Assembly: GCF_017876545.1 (NCBI RefSeq)
Contig: NZ_JAGIOD010000001.1
Location: forward strand, 558,001 to 622,000
Reading direction: 5' to 3'
Source of the DNA: Brachybacterium sacelli
Lineage (GTDB): Bacteria > Actinomycetota > Actinomycetes > Actinomycetales > Dermabacteraceae
Length of the DNA stretch: 64,000 bases
Part shown: one piece after another, positions 25,187 through 32,277 of the stretch
Numbering within the stretch: position 1 is the first letter of the stretch
How the letters are laid out: the number at the start of each line of letters is the position of its first letter
Notes under the pieces: generated by a model
The model's input: the letters and a program-made list of their open reading frames with translations, nothing else
Told to the model about the DNA's origin: nothing
Database searches by the model: none
Program-made: the position numbers and the translations under genes

Positions 25187-25758
25187 GAGCTCGTCGCCCC
25201 GAGGTCGATCGCGCCGAGGGCCCAGATGCGGTCGATCGGGGTCTCGACCGCCTCGCGGGCGCGGACCACGGCGTCCTCGTCGGGCGCGTCGTAGAAGCAC
25301 AGGCACTTGGCGGTGTCCTCACGCACGTAGGTGCGCAGGAAGGACGTCTCGGGGACCTGCGCGTACTTGGGGGCGTTCGCCTTCTTCCGCGCCAGGTACT
25401 TCTCCATCGTGATCTCGGCCGGGATGTCCCATTCGACGAGGTATCCGGCTCCCCGGCGCAGCGCCTTGATGTCCTCGAGCTCCGCACCGACCAGGCGCAC
25501 CTCGTCGGGGCCCTCGACGGCGGAGGCCGCGTCCCCGAGAGCGGCGGCGATCTTTCCGGCGGCCTGCGCGGACTCGGCCTCCACGATCGTGAACAGCCGG
25601 GAGTGGTCGGCAGCGACCTGGGACTCGATCAGCTCGCCCGCGCCGTCCGCGCCCGGAGCGCTGGAGTCGCCGGAGCTGCTGAGCAGGGCGTCGAGGACGG
25701 CCTGGCTGCCGTCGCGGGTGGCGGCGGCGGGTTCGATCTCGAGCAGGAACAGAGCCAT
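25183..25758 (-). CDS. tandem DUF4242-like protein, first gene of importer operon
   Basis: The 191-residue protein appears to be two related ferredoxin-like halves. MALFLLEIEP to VRLVGAELEDIKAL covers about residues 1-102, and GYLVEWDIPAEITMEKYLARKKAN to RIWALGAIDL about 106-188. The second half is a clear DUF4242 domain, a family that includes a nickel-binding Streptomyces protein. The first half is a divergent copy, which single-domain members of about 90 residues lack. AAGG lies about 8 nt upstream of the ATG at 25758. It heads a five-gene operon in which every junction overlaps by 4 nt. Its role is unknown; delivering or sensing a metal or small molecule is possible. Confidence 0.7.
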   Translation of the reverse strand: MALFLLEIEPAAATRDGSQAVLDALLSSSGDSSAPGADGAGELIESQVAADHSRLFTIVEAESAQAAGKIAAALGDAASAVEGPDEVRLVGAELEDIKALRRGAGYLVEWDIPAEITMEKYLARKKANAPKYAQVPETSFLRTYVREDTAKCLCFYDAPDEDAVVRAREAVETPIDRIWALGAIDLGATSS

Positions 25759-25806
25759 GTCACACCTTTCATCGGGGGCTTCGGGGCCGTAGCTCCCGAA
25801 GCGAAG

Positions 25807-25823
25807 CTTATGGCGAGCATAAG
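25807..25823. promoter_or_regulatory. 17-bp palindrome upstream of the DUF4242 operon
   Basis: CTTATG and CATAAG are exact reverse complements around a 5-nt spacer (GCGAG). The site ends 49 bp before the operon start at 25758. An AT-rich inverted repeat at promoter distance is a good operator candidate; the regulator is unknown. Confidence 0.55.
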
Positions 25824-25908
25824 GGCTCACCGGGCGTCCCTGCATCCCCCGCTGTGCGCGCACCCCCAGTGCCTGTGACCCGTTGCATCGCCGGGCAGAA
25901 TCAGGAGC

Positions 25909-26427
25909 ATGACCTCCGATGCCTCCCCCGCCTTCACGATCGACGCCCCGCGCCTCGAGGACGCCGAGGCCCTCGCCAGGATCCACGTGCGCAGCTGGGA
26001 GGTCGCCTACGCGCACCTGATCCAGGGGGAGCAGTGGTTCGGGCGCGAGGCGGTCGTGCGTCGGACCGCGCAGTGGAAGACGTGGCTGACGCCGGGCACG
26101 CGCGGGGCCGACGAGGGCATCTGCCGGGCCGGACGCGACGCGGAGGGCACCGTGATCGGGCTGGCAGCCTCCTGGCCGCCACGCGATGCGCAGCCGGTAC
26201 CGCCGCGCGAGCTGTCGCTGCTGTACATCGAGGAGGCCTGGTTCGGAACCGGGCTCGGCCGCGCTCTCGCCGAGGCGATCCTCGAGCACGGTCCGGCGAC
26301 CGTCTGGGTCGCCGAGGAGAATCCGCGGGCGAGGCGTTTCTACGAGAAGCTCGGTTTCGCGGCCGACGGCGCCACCCAGGTCGAGGAGCACCTCGGCGGG
26401 ATCCGGGACGTCCGCATGGTGCGCTGA
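25909..26427 (+). CDS. GNAT-family N-acetyltransferase
   Basis: The 172-residue protein is a single GNAT domain. APRLEDAEALARIHVRSWEVAY (about residues 10-31) is the first strand and helices, a pattern of many uncharacterised actinobacterial acetyltransferases. LSLLYIEEAWFGTGLGRALAEAI (about 103-125) is motif A, which binds the acetyl-CoA pyrophosphate, and NPRARRFYEKLGF (about 138-150) is motif B. The acceptor is unknown. GGAG lies just upstream of the ATG. It converges on a second GNAT gene, with only 21 bp between stops. Confidence 0.87.
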   Translation: MTSDASPAFTIDAPRLEDAEALARIHVRSWEVAYAHLIQGEQWFGREAVVRRTAQWKTWLTPGTRGADEGICRAGRDAEGTVIGLAASWPPRDAQPVPPRELSLLYIEEAWFGTGLGRALAEAILEHGPATVWVAEENPRARRFYEKLGFAADGATQVEEHLGGIRDVRMVR

Positions 26428-26428
26428 T

Positions 26429-26455
26429 CACGTGCCGGGCCGGGGCCCCTACGTG
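26429..26455. terminator. hairpin between convergent GNAT genes
   Basis: An imperfect hairpin spans the 3' ends of both genes: outer arms CACGT/ACGTG, inner arms GGGCC/GGCCC and a GG loop. It could terminate both transcripts; no U-run follows, as is common in very high-GC actinobacteria. Confidence 0.4.
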
Positions 26456-27024
26456 GTGAGAGGTCGGAGCACCTTCGTGGTGACCAGCATGTCGCCGTGC
26501 CCGCCCTCAGAAGTGAGAGTGCGCGTGGTGACGAACCCCAGCTTTCCCAGCACGCGGAGCGAGGGCGCGTTCCAGGCCCAGACCGTCGCGTGCAGGCGCT
26601 CGATCCGTGCCTCCCGCGCCCACTGCTCCACCGCCAGGGCGGCCTCGGTCGCATACCCCCGCCCCTGGGCCCGGCGCAGCAACTCGAAGGCGATCTCGGG
26701 TCCGGGGCGTTCCGGGTCCAGTGCGTAGGCGCCTGGCCCGCCCTCGACCAGGCCGCAGTAGCCGATCACGTCCCCCTCGGACTTCCGCTCGAGGGCGGGC
26801 AGGCCGAGCCCGTCGCCGGAGGTGCGGGCAGCCCACCGGATCCAGTTCTCGAGGTCGGCGAGGGAGGGCCGACCGTCGGCATCGATCCGGCGGTGCGCGG
26901 GCACCCGGGGGTCGCGCTCGGTCCAGAGCTCGCGGTGGATCGCAGCCTCCTCGACGCGCCAGGGCCGCAGCCGGAGGCGCTCGGTCTCGAGCAGGGTGCC
27001 GCCCGGCCCCGATCGGTCGTTCAT
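26449..27024 (-). CDS. GNAT-family N-acetyltransferase (RimJ/RimL-like)
   Basis: The 191-residue protein belongs to the Acetyltransf_3 group. It has LLETERLRLRPWR (about residues 11-23) at the start, IGYCGLVEGG (about 87-96), and the acetyl-CoA-binding segment ELLRRAQGRGYATEAALAV (about 113-131). NAPSLRVLGKLGF (about 151-163) closes the fold. Members modify ribosomal proteins, drugs or small molecules; the substrate is not readable. The ATG at 27024 overlaps the stop of a 50-codon frame (ATGA), so translation may be coupled. Longer in-frame starts up to 27564 have no coding character. Confidence 0.85.
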   Translation of the reverse strand: MNDRSGPGGTLLETERLRLRPWRVEEAAIHRELWTERDPRVPAHRRIDADGRPSLADLENWIRWAARTSGDGLGLPALERKSEGDVIGYCGLVEGGPGAYALDPERPGPEIAFELLRRAQGRGYATEAALAVEQWAREARIERLHATVWAWNAPSLRVLGKLGFVTTRTLTSEGGHGDMLVTTKVLRPLTT

Positions 27025-27173
27025 GATCCGCTGCCCGCCGACAGCACGAGCGGCACCAGCGTCTCGAGCCCTTCGACGCGGCCCCGGTTCGTCCCCGTGT
27101 CGTCCAGGTCGACGACGACCGCCTCGATCGGCAGCACGGCCCCGGACGGCGTGAACCTCCACGTCTCGGCCAT
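27021..27173 (-). CDS. small hypothetical protein coupled to GNAT
   Basis: This 50-residue frame starts at an ATG at 27173 and ends in a 4-nt overlap with the GNAT start. Its product opens MAETWRFTPSGAVLPIEAVV and has an acidic VDLDDTGTNRG segment, with no membrane helix. It resembles no family I recognise. The tight ATGA junction and codon use like its neighbours support translation; it may be a real small protein or a leader that feeds ribosomes to the GNAT gene. Confidence 0.5.
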   Translation of the reverse strand: MAETWRFTPSGAVLPIEAVVVDLDDTGTNRGRVEGLETLVPLVLSAGSGS

Positions 27174-27318
27174 GGTGCCAGCATGCCACCTCCTCCCCTG
27201 CCGGCCGGCCCGCTCCACCTCCGGTCGCGGCGGCCGGAGCCAGAATCCACCCACGGGATGACGGGCCCGCGCTCCCCGTCGGACGCGGCGCACCCCTGCC
27301 CGACGCGATGGTGGAGAC

Positions 27319-27591
27319 ATGAAGAACGCGACCATCGCCACCAGCCGTACCCGAGCCACCACCGACGACCTGATCGACTACCGCCCGCTCCCCGCCGCCT
27401 GGGGTGACGTCGAGGGACTGCGCGCCGTGCGCGCCGCCCGGGCCGGTGCCGCAGAACGCGGCCTGGACCCGACCACCGTGGAGATCGAAGTGGTCCCCGA
27501 GGCACCTCGGAACGCGCGTTCCTCCTCCCGTCGGGAGCGCGGTGCGCACCGGCGTCGGGGCCACGGGCTCCGCCGCCTCGCCATCGCCTGA
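27319..27591 (+). CDS. small basic hypothetical protein
   Basis: This 90-residue frame has GGAG about 5 nt before its ATG. The first ~60 residues (including TTDDLIDYRPLPAAWGDVEGL) look like an ordinary soluble protein, while the last 25 are strongly arginine-rich. No family is recognised. The gap before pdxH is 74 bp. It could be genuine, but the arginine-rich tail is also what random high-GC frames produce. Confidence 0.4.
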   Translation: MKNATIATSRTRATTDDLIDYRPLPAAWGDVEGLRAVRAARAGAAERGLDPTTVEIEVVPEAPRNARSSSRRERGAHRRRGHGLRRLAIA

Positions 27592-27652
27592 GCAGTCCCG
27601 AGCAGTTCCGGGCGGTCCCGGCAGTCCTAGAACACCCGGGAGCCCCGCGACC

Positions 27653-27658
27653 TAGGAT
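27653..27658 (+). promoter_or_regulatory. -10 box, leaderless pdxH start
   Basis: TAGGAT matches TANNNT and ends 7 nt before the pdxH ATG. The intervening bases hold no ribosome binding site. Confidence 0.45.
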
Positions 27659-27665
27659 CTCCACC

Positions 27666-28334
27666 ATGACCGATCGCCTTCCCGACGAGCACCGCGACTA
27701 CCTCACAGGTTCCCTGGCCGACGCTGCCCCCGCGGATCCGCTGGCCCTGTTCGACGCCTGGATGGACGACGCCTTCGCGCGACGCACCGAACGCGACGAC
27801 CTCACCGACCCGTCGGCCGTGGTGCTGTCCACCGTGGCTCTCGGGGCCGACGGACGGCCGCGTCCCCGTTCGCGCACCGTGCTGTTGAAGGGCCACGACG
27901 CGGACGGCTTCGTCGTCTATACGAATCTCGCCTCGCCGAAGGCCGCGGAGCTCGAGGCGACCCCGCACGCGGCGATGCTGCTGCCCTGGTACCCGCTGCA
28001 ACGGCAGGTGCGGATCGAGGGGAGGGTCGAGCACCTGCCCGCGGCGGAGTCCGACGCCTACTGGGCCCACCGTCCGCGCGGCTCGCAGCTGGGCGCATGG
28101 GCTTCCCACCAGTCGGAACCGGTCGACTCGCGCGCCGCGCTCGAGGCGCAGTACGAGGAGATGACGGCCCGGTTCGAGGGCTCCGAGGTGCCGCGCCCCT
28201 CCTTCTGGGGCGGCCTGCGCCTGGTGCCGGACCGACTCGAGTTCTGGCAGGGACGCGAGAACCGCTTCCACGACCGGATCGCCTACGTGCTCGCCGCCGA
28301 CGCCACCTGGCAGCGGCACCGCCTGCAGCCCTGA
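27666..28334 (+). CDS. pdxH: pyridoxamine 5'-phosphate oxidase
   Basis: The 222-residue protein is a full-length PdxH, which oxidises pyridoxamine or pyridoxine 5'-phosphate to pyridoxal 5'-phosphate using FMN. The split-barrel FMN-binding segment includes RPRSRTVLLKGHDADGFVVY (about residues 65-84) and NLASPKAAELEATPHAAMLLPW (about 86-107). RQVRIEGRVEHLP (about 112-124) is characteristic. The C-terminal dimerisation domain has PRPSFWGGLRLVPDRLEFWQ (about 176-195), then RENRFHDRI. It is cytoplasmic and stands alone, convergent with an ATPase gene 14 bp away. Confidence 0.95.
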   Translation: MTDRLPDEHRDYLTGSLADAAPADPLALFDAWMDDAFARRTERDDLTDPSAVVLSTVALGADGRPRPRSRTVLLKGHDADGFVVYTNLASPKAAELEATPHAAMLLPWYPLQRQVRIEGRVEHLPAAESDAYWAHRPRGSQLGAWASHQSEPVDSRAALEAQYEEMTARFEGSEVPRPSFWGGLRLVPDRLEFWQGRENRFHDRIAYVLAADATWQRHRLQP

Positions 28335-28348
28335 CCGGCGCCTCCAGC

Positions 28349-29068
28349 TCAGTCGAGGTGGCGCAGGAATCGCCCCGGGGCCTCGAGGAAGCTGCGCCAG
28401 GTGCGCACCAGCTCGAGATCGTCGTACTCCGTGGGCTGCAGCCCCCACTGCCCGACTTCGTACAGATCGGCGCCGGGCATCGCGGCGAGCACCGGGGAGT
28501 GGGTGGACAGGATGATCTGGGCGCCGTCTCCGGCGAGGTCCTGCAGCAGTCCGAGCAGAGCGAGGCACCCGCTGAGCGAGAGCGCGGACTCCGGCTCGTC
28601 CAGGAGCCAGAGTCCGCCGATGCGAGAGCGCTCGGAGACGATCTCGAGGAAGGACTCCCCATGGCTGCGCTCGTGCATCACGCCGCCCACCCCGATCTCC
28701 TCGTAGTACGTGAACAGCGAATGCATGGTCTCGGCGCGCAGGAAGAACCCCTTCTTCGAGGCGCCTGCGCCCCGCACCAGCTGCAGGTGCTCCGCGAGCG
28801 GCGACTCGGTGACCCTCGTGGTGTGCATGGCCCCGTTGCCGCCGCCCTCGACGTTCAGCCCGTACGCTCCGGCGATCGCCTCGATCAGCGTGGACTTCCC
28901 GGCACCGTTGTCCCCGGTCAGCACCGTGACCTGTCCGAGCTCGAGCCCGTCGAGCAGCAGCTGGCGCACCGGCGGCAGGGTCGCCGGCCAGGCCGTGAGG
29001 TCGGCGGGGACGAGGCGGTGCATGTGCACCGCGCGCAGCGGCAGGAGAGGCGGGAGGGGCACGTTCAC
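28349..29068 (-). CDS. ABC-type AAA ATPase (AAA_21-like)
   Basis: The 239-residue protein is a stand-alone ATPase with an ABC-like head. Walker A is LTGDNGAGKSTL (about residues 50-61). Walker B is GLWLLDEPESALSLSG (about 149-164), and IILSTHSPVLAAMPGADLYEVG (about 182-203) holds the switch histidine. It has no transmembrane or coiled-coil partner, so it is not a normal transporter subunit. Such proteins are annotated as predicted ATPases and occur in defence or repair settings, but this one sits with housekeeping genes. GTG at 29068 overlaps the GNAT stop (GTGA), so the two are coupled. Confidence 0.82.
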   Translation of the reverse strand: MNVPLPPLLPLRAVHMHRLVPADLTAWPATLPPVRQLLLDGLELGQVTVLTGDNGAGKSTLIEAIAGAYGLNVEGGGNGAMHTTRVTESPLAEHLQLVRGAGASKKGFFLRAETMHSLFTYYEEIGVGGVMHERSHGESFLEIVSERSRIGGLWLLDEPESALSLSGCLALLGLLQDLAGDGAQIILSTHSPVLAAMPGADLYEVGQWGLQPTEYDDLELVRTWRSFLEAPGRFLRHLD

Positions 29069-29574
29069 ACCCCGAAGGCGGCGGGGTAGACGATCGCTCC
29101 GGACGGTGCCGGTCGTGCCGGATCCAGGGCGAGGGCCAGGAACGCCTCCTCCGGCGCGTCGAAGGGGGCGGTGATGCCGACGCCGGTGGCCGGGGTGAAT
29201 CCGAAGCGGGGGTAGTACGCCGGGTGGCCGAGCACCACGACGAGGTTCTCGCCCTGGGCGCGCGCCGCCTCGAGGCCCGCCCGGATCGCGGCGGATCCCG
29301 CTCCGCGGCGCTGGAAGGCGGGCAGCACGGCGCAGGGGGCGAGGGCCAACGCCGACTCTCCGCCGACGCTCGCCCGGGTCAGCAGGGCGTGGGCGACGAC
29401 GCGGCCGTCCTCGTCGCAGGCAACGGTGGACAGCTCCGGGATCCATGCCGTCGGGTCCGCCCGCAGCGCCTCGATCAGGTCCGCCTCCTCCGAGGTGGGG
29501 AAGGCGGCGGTGGTCACGGCGCGGATCGCCGACGCGTCGTCGGGGCGTTCGGGCCGGGTTCGCCAGCGGGTCAT
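29065..29574 (-). CDS. GNAT-family N-acetyltransferase (YhbS-like)
   Basis: The 169-residue protein belongs to the YhbS-type GNAT group. TRPERPDDASAIRAVTTAAF (about residues 6-25) is typical, APCAVLPAFQRRGAGSAAIRAG (about 79-100) is the acetyl-CoA loop, and VVVLGHPAYYPRFGF (about 112-126) is the strongly conserved YhbS motif. Its substrate is unknown. It precedes the ATPase gene with a 4-nt overlap. AGGAAGAGGA lies upstream of the ATG. Confidence 0.9.
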   Translation of the reverse strand: MTRWRTRPERPDDASAIRAVTTAAFPTSEEADLIEALRADPTAWIPELSTVACDEDGRVVAHALLTRASVGGESALALAPCAVLPAFQRRGAGSAAIRAGLEAARAQGENLVVVLGHPAYYPRFGFTPATGVGITAPFDAPEEAFLALALDPARPAPSGAIVYPAAFGV

Positions 29575-29624
29575 GTCGTCCTCTTCCTGGGTGCGGGAGA
29601 CCAGCCTGCCTCATCGGGAGTCGA

Positions 29625-29630
29625 TAGGCT
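29625..29630 (+). promoter_or_regulatory. -10 box, leaderless start of DsbA-like gene
   Basis: TAGGCT matches TANNNT and ends 6 nt before the ATG at 29637; only TCCCCC lies between, so no ribosome binding site is present. Confidence 0.45.
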
Positions 29631-29636
29631 TCCCCC

Positions 29637-30359
29637 ATGCCCCCGAACCGTTCCCGCACTCCGCTCATCATCGCGATCATCGCCGGTGTGGCGTGCCTGG
29701 GGCTCGCCCTGATCGTCGTGATCGCACTCGTCATCGGCGGGGTCCTGTTCACCTCCGGCGACGACGGCGATGAGCAGGGCGGCTCCTCCTCGAGCTCCTC
29801 CCAGGAGCTGGTTCCTCCTCCGGGGGTCGCCGAGGACCAGCCGTACCTCGAGCTCGGCACCTCGGCCGACGGACCGGTGGTCGATGTCTACGTCGACTTC
29901 CTCTGCCCGCACTGCGCGACCTTCGAGGACCTCCACGGCGAGGACCTCACTCAGCTGGCGAGCGACGGCGAGATCACCCTGCGCGTGCACCCGCGGCCCA
30001 TGCTCGATGCCAACTCCAGCCCCGCCGGGTACTCGAGCCGTGCGGCGAACGCGGCCGTCTGCGCCTATGCGGAGGATCCGGCGCAGTGGTCCGCGGCCGA
30101 GACGGCGCTGTTCGAGAATCAGCCGGGCGAGGAGGGACTCACCGACGAGGAGCTGACCTCCGTGATCGACGAGGCGACCGGCCTGGACGTCTCCTCGTGC
30201 ATCACCGAGGGCACCTACGTTCCCTGGATCCAGGACGTCGTCGAACCCGAGGCGCTGGAGACCACACAGGGAACACCGACGGTGCTCATCGACGGCGAGA
30301 TGTTCACCGGGGACCTCGCCGAGCCCGGCTCCGTGAGGTCGGCGATCGAACAAGCCTGA
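29637..30359 (+). CDS. membrane-anchored DsbA-like thioredoxin-fold protein
   Basis: The 240-residue protein has one N-terminal membrane anchor (about residues 9-38), a serine-rich linker (about 48-56) and an extracytoplasmic thioredoxin fold. The active site is FLCPHC (about 88-93), a CxxC with the CPHC spacing of DsbA and actinobacterial MdbA-like oxidases. GTPTVLIDGEMFTG (about 212-225) contains the cis-proline loop. It probably forms or rearranges disulfides in secreted proteins. No DsbB/VKOR gene is adjacent. The stop codon lies inside the first copy of a 57-bp tandem repeat. Confidence 0.88.
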   Translation: MPPNRSRTPLIIAIIAGVACLGLALIVVIALVIGGVLFTSGDDGDEQGGSSSSSSQELVPPPGVAEDQPYLELGTSADGPVVDVYVDFLCPHCATFEDLHGEDLTQLASDGEITLRVHPRPMLDANSSPAGYSSRAANAAVCAYAEDPAQWSAAETALFENQPGEEGLTDEELTSVIDEATGLDVSSCITEGTYVPWIQDVVEPEALETTQGTPTVLIDGEMFTGDLAEPGSVRSAIEQA

Positions 30360-30464
30360 TCGACGTGCTGGCGAGGAACGAGCCGGCAGGAGACCAGGCA
30401 ATCCGACACAGCCTGATCGACGTGCTGGCGAGGAACGAGCCGGCAGAAGACCAGGCAATCCGAT
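30353..30464. repeat. two-copy 57-bp tandem repeat
   Basis: Units at 30353-30409 and 30410-30464 both begin AGCCTGATCGACGTGCTGGC. They differ by one base within the shared part (GGCAGGAG versus GGCAGAAG), and the second unit is cut slightly short. The first unit includes the stop codon of the DsbA-like gene, so a copy-number change would not alter the protein. It looks like a recent duplication. Confidence 0.9.
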
Positions 30465-30486
30465 CGTCAGTGACCGCGCAGGGCCG

Positions 30487-31368
30487 CTACTCCTCGCTGA
30501 CCTGGTGCGTGATCGCGCCGCCGTCCTCGGGGATCTCAGCACCCTCGCGCACCTGCTCGATCCGGGCGACGTCGATGTCCACGCCGCCCTCGATCCCGGA
30601 CACCCTTCCGTCGAAGCGCAGCTGCCACACCGCCCAGTCGGACTGCGGGGGGCGCCCTCCGGCGGAGAACAGCCAGTCCGGGCGGGGGTCGGTGACCGGC
30701 AGACCGTAGTGGCTGCGCCATTCGCTGGAGGAGTAGATGACCAGGCGTCGACCCCAGGCCTCCTCGACCTTCGCGGTGAAGGCGTCGATCTCCGCCTGCG
30801 CGTCGACGCCACCTGGGCGTTCCTCGCAGGCGCCGTCGAACTCGAGGTCGAGCGCGGGTGGGAGCGCGGAGTCGTCCGGGGGCGCGGCCGCGAGGAAGTC
30901 AGCGGCCTGCTCCTCGCCCGAGGAGCACAGCGTGAAGTAGTGGTAGGCCCCGGGAGTGACGCCGGCGGCGCGGGCGCCGTCCCAATTCTGGGCGAAGGTG
31001 GAGTCGGTGTAGCCAGCTCCCTCGGTGGCCTTGAGGTAGGCGAAGCCGTACCCGTCGGCGGCGACCTTCTCCCAGTCGATCTCGCCCTGGTGGGCGGAGA
31101 CGTCCACGCCCATCACCTCGTCCGCGCCGAGCGCGATGCCGCCGGGGAGATTCTCCACGGCACGGGCGTCGGTGCCGGTGGTGGCGACCTCCATCGCGGT
31201 GTCGTCCGCCTCGAAGGGCTGTCGCTGCTCGGCGACCTCCCCGCCCCCACCGCGGACGGCTCCGACGAGAAGTGCGGTGCAGCCGCCGAGGACGGCGACC
31301 AGGATCACTGCGAGGGCACCGGCGACGAGTTGGCGGCGTCGGACCTGCTCGGGAGTGAATCGGGGCAC
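30487..31368 (-). CDS. GH25 lysozyme (membrane-anchored or secreted)
   Basis: The 293-residue protein has an N-terminal membrane segment (about residues 12-36). A GH25 domain follows, from MGVDVSAHQGEIDWEKV (about 86-102) through YLKATEGAGY (about 110-119) and PALDLEFDG (about 171-179). WAVWQLRFDGRVSG and VDIDVAR finish it. The DxE residues of the active site are visible in LDLEFDG. GH25 enzymes hydrolyse N-acetylmuramoyl beta-1,4 bonds of peptidoglycan. A cysteine in VLGGCTALLVG sits at the end of the anchor, but the spacing is poor for a lipobox. The GTG start is preceded by TAGCCT at 7 nt. Confidence 0.88.
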   Translation of the reverse strand: MPRFTPEQVRRRQLVAGALAVILVAVLGGCTALLVGAVRGGGGEVAEQRQPFEADDTAMEVATTGTDARAVENLPGGIALGADEVMGVDVSAHQGEIDWEKVAADGYGFAYLKATEGAGYTDSTFAQNWDGARAAGVTPGAYHYFTLCSSGEEQAADFLAAAPPDDSALPPALDLEFDGACEERPGGVDAQAEIDAFTAKVEEAWGRRLVIYSSSEWRSHYGLPVTDPRPDWLFSAGGRPPQSDWAVWQLRFDGRVSGIEGGVDIDVARIEQVREGAEIPEDGGAITHQVSEE

Positions 31369-31375
31369 ACGCGGG

Positions 31376-31381
31376 AGGCTA
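31376..31381 (-). promoter_or_regulatory. -10 box, leaderless GH25 start
   Basis: TAGCCT on the minus strand matches TANNNT and ends 7 nt before the GTG at 31368; no ribosome binding site is visible between. Confidence 0.4.
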
Positions 31382-31425
31382 CCGGAGGGGCGACGACGGG
31401 GGCGGGAGGACGCGGCGCGTCGGCC

Positions 31426-32163
31426 TCAGTCGGCGAACAGCTGGGCGAAGGCGCGCAGGAGCCGCGGCGGCTCGTCGGCGGTGCGGCTCTGAAGGGCGGT
31501 GAAGATGTCCTCCATCTCGTCGGGCGAGAAGTACCCGTGGTCGCGGTAGACACGGGCTCGCTCGATGATCGAGGCGATATCGAGCTCGGGATGGAACTGG
31601 GTGGCGTACTGCCGGGTGCCGACGCGGAACATCTGCACGGGGGCGGTGGCCCCGGTGGCGAGCGCGGTCGCATGCTCGGGCAGGGTGTGCACGGCTTCCT
31701 TGTGGCCGACGAGGCCGGTGAAGGTGTCGCTCAACTCCGCCTCCCTGACCAGTGGGTCCTCGCGCCCGTCGTGCGTGAGGGTCACCTCGACGGCGCCGAG
31801 CGGCTCCCCGAAGGTGCGGTCGATGCGCGCGCCCTGATGGACGCCGAGGGTGCCGATCCCGTAGCAGGCGCCGAGGAAGGGGATGTCCTCGGCGATCACC
31901 CGGTCGAGCACCCGGAAGATCTCGGCCTCGGCGCGCTTCTCCGCGGCGGACTTAACCTCCGACGGGTCGGAGACGGTGAAGGGGCTGCCGCACAGGATGA
32001 TCCCGGAGATGTCGCCGGCGTGCAGGTCGGGGAAGGGATCGCGGTCGAGCCGCGCCCAGATCAGGTTCTCTTCGCGCAACCCGCTGAAGGCGAGCACCGA
32101 GGCCCGTTCGGTGAGGGCGACGTCGCCCTCGGGTCGGGTGGCGATCTGCACGAACGGTTTCAC
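31426..32163 (-). CDS. class I glutamine amidotransferase-like protein (GMP synthase-like)
   Basis: The 245-residue protein is a class I amidotransferase domain without a synthase partner. GIILCGSPFTVSDP (about residues 54-67) is the oxyanion region and FLGACYGIGTLGVHQGA (about 95-111) holds the nucleophilic cysteine, with Y-G rather than the usual L-G. QYATQFHPELD (about 184-194) carries the catalytic histidine and glutamate. VGHKEAVHTLPEHATALA (about 152-169) is typical. Related proteins hydrolyse gamma-glutamyl compounds; the substrate is unknown. GTG at 32163 is preceded by TAACAT at 6 nt. Confidence 0.88.
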   Translation of the reverse strand: MKPFVQIATRPEGDVALTERASVLAFSGLREENLIWARLDRDPFPDLHAGDISGIILCGSPFTVSDPSEVKSAAEKRAEAEIFRVLDRVIAEDIPFLGACYGIGTLGVHQGARIDRTFGEPLGAVEVTLTHDGREDPLVREAELSDTFTGLVGHKEAVHTLPEHATALATGATAPVQMFRVGTRQYATQFHPELDIASIIERARVYRDHGYFSPDEMEDIFTALQSRTADEPPRLLRAFAQLFAD

Positions 32164-32169
32164 GCGAGA

Positions 32170-32175
32170 ATGTTA
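32170..32175 (-). promoter_or_regulatory. -10 box, leaderless amidotransferase start
   Basis: TAACAT on the minus strand matches TANNNT and ends 6 nt before the GTG at 32163. No ribosome binding site lies between. Confidence 0.45.
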
Positions 32176-32277
32176 GCGGTCCGTGCCGGGCACATCGTCC
32201 ATCCGAGCCGGGCACCCCGTCCGAGCCGGTCACCCTGTCCGTCCGCACCCCGCCACCCGCCGTCGAAGGAGACGCCC

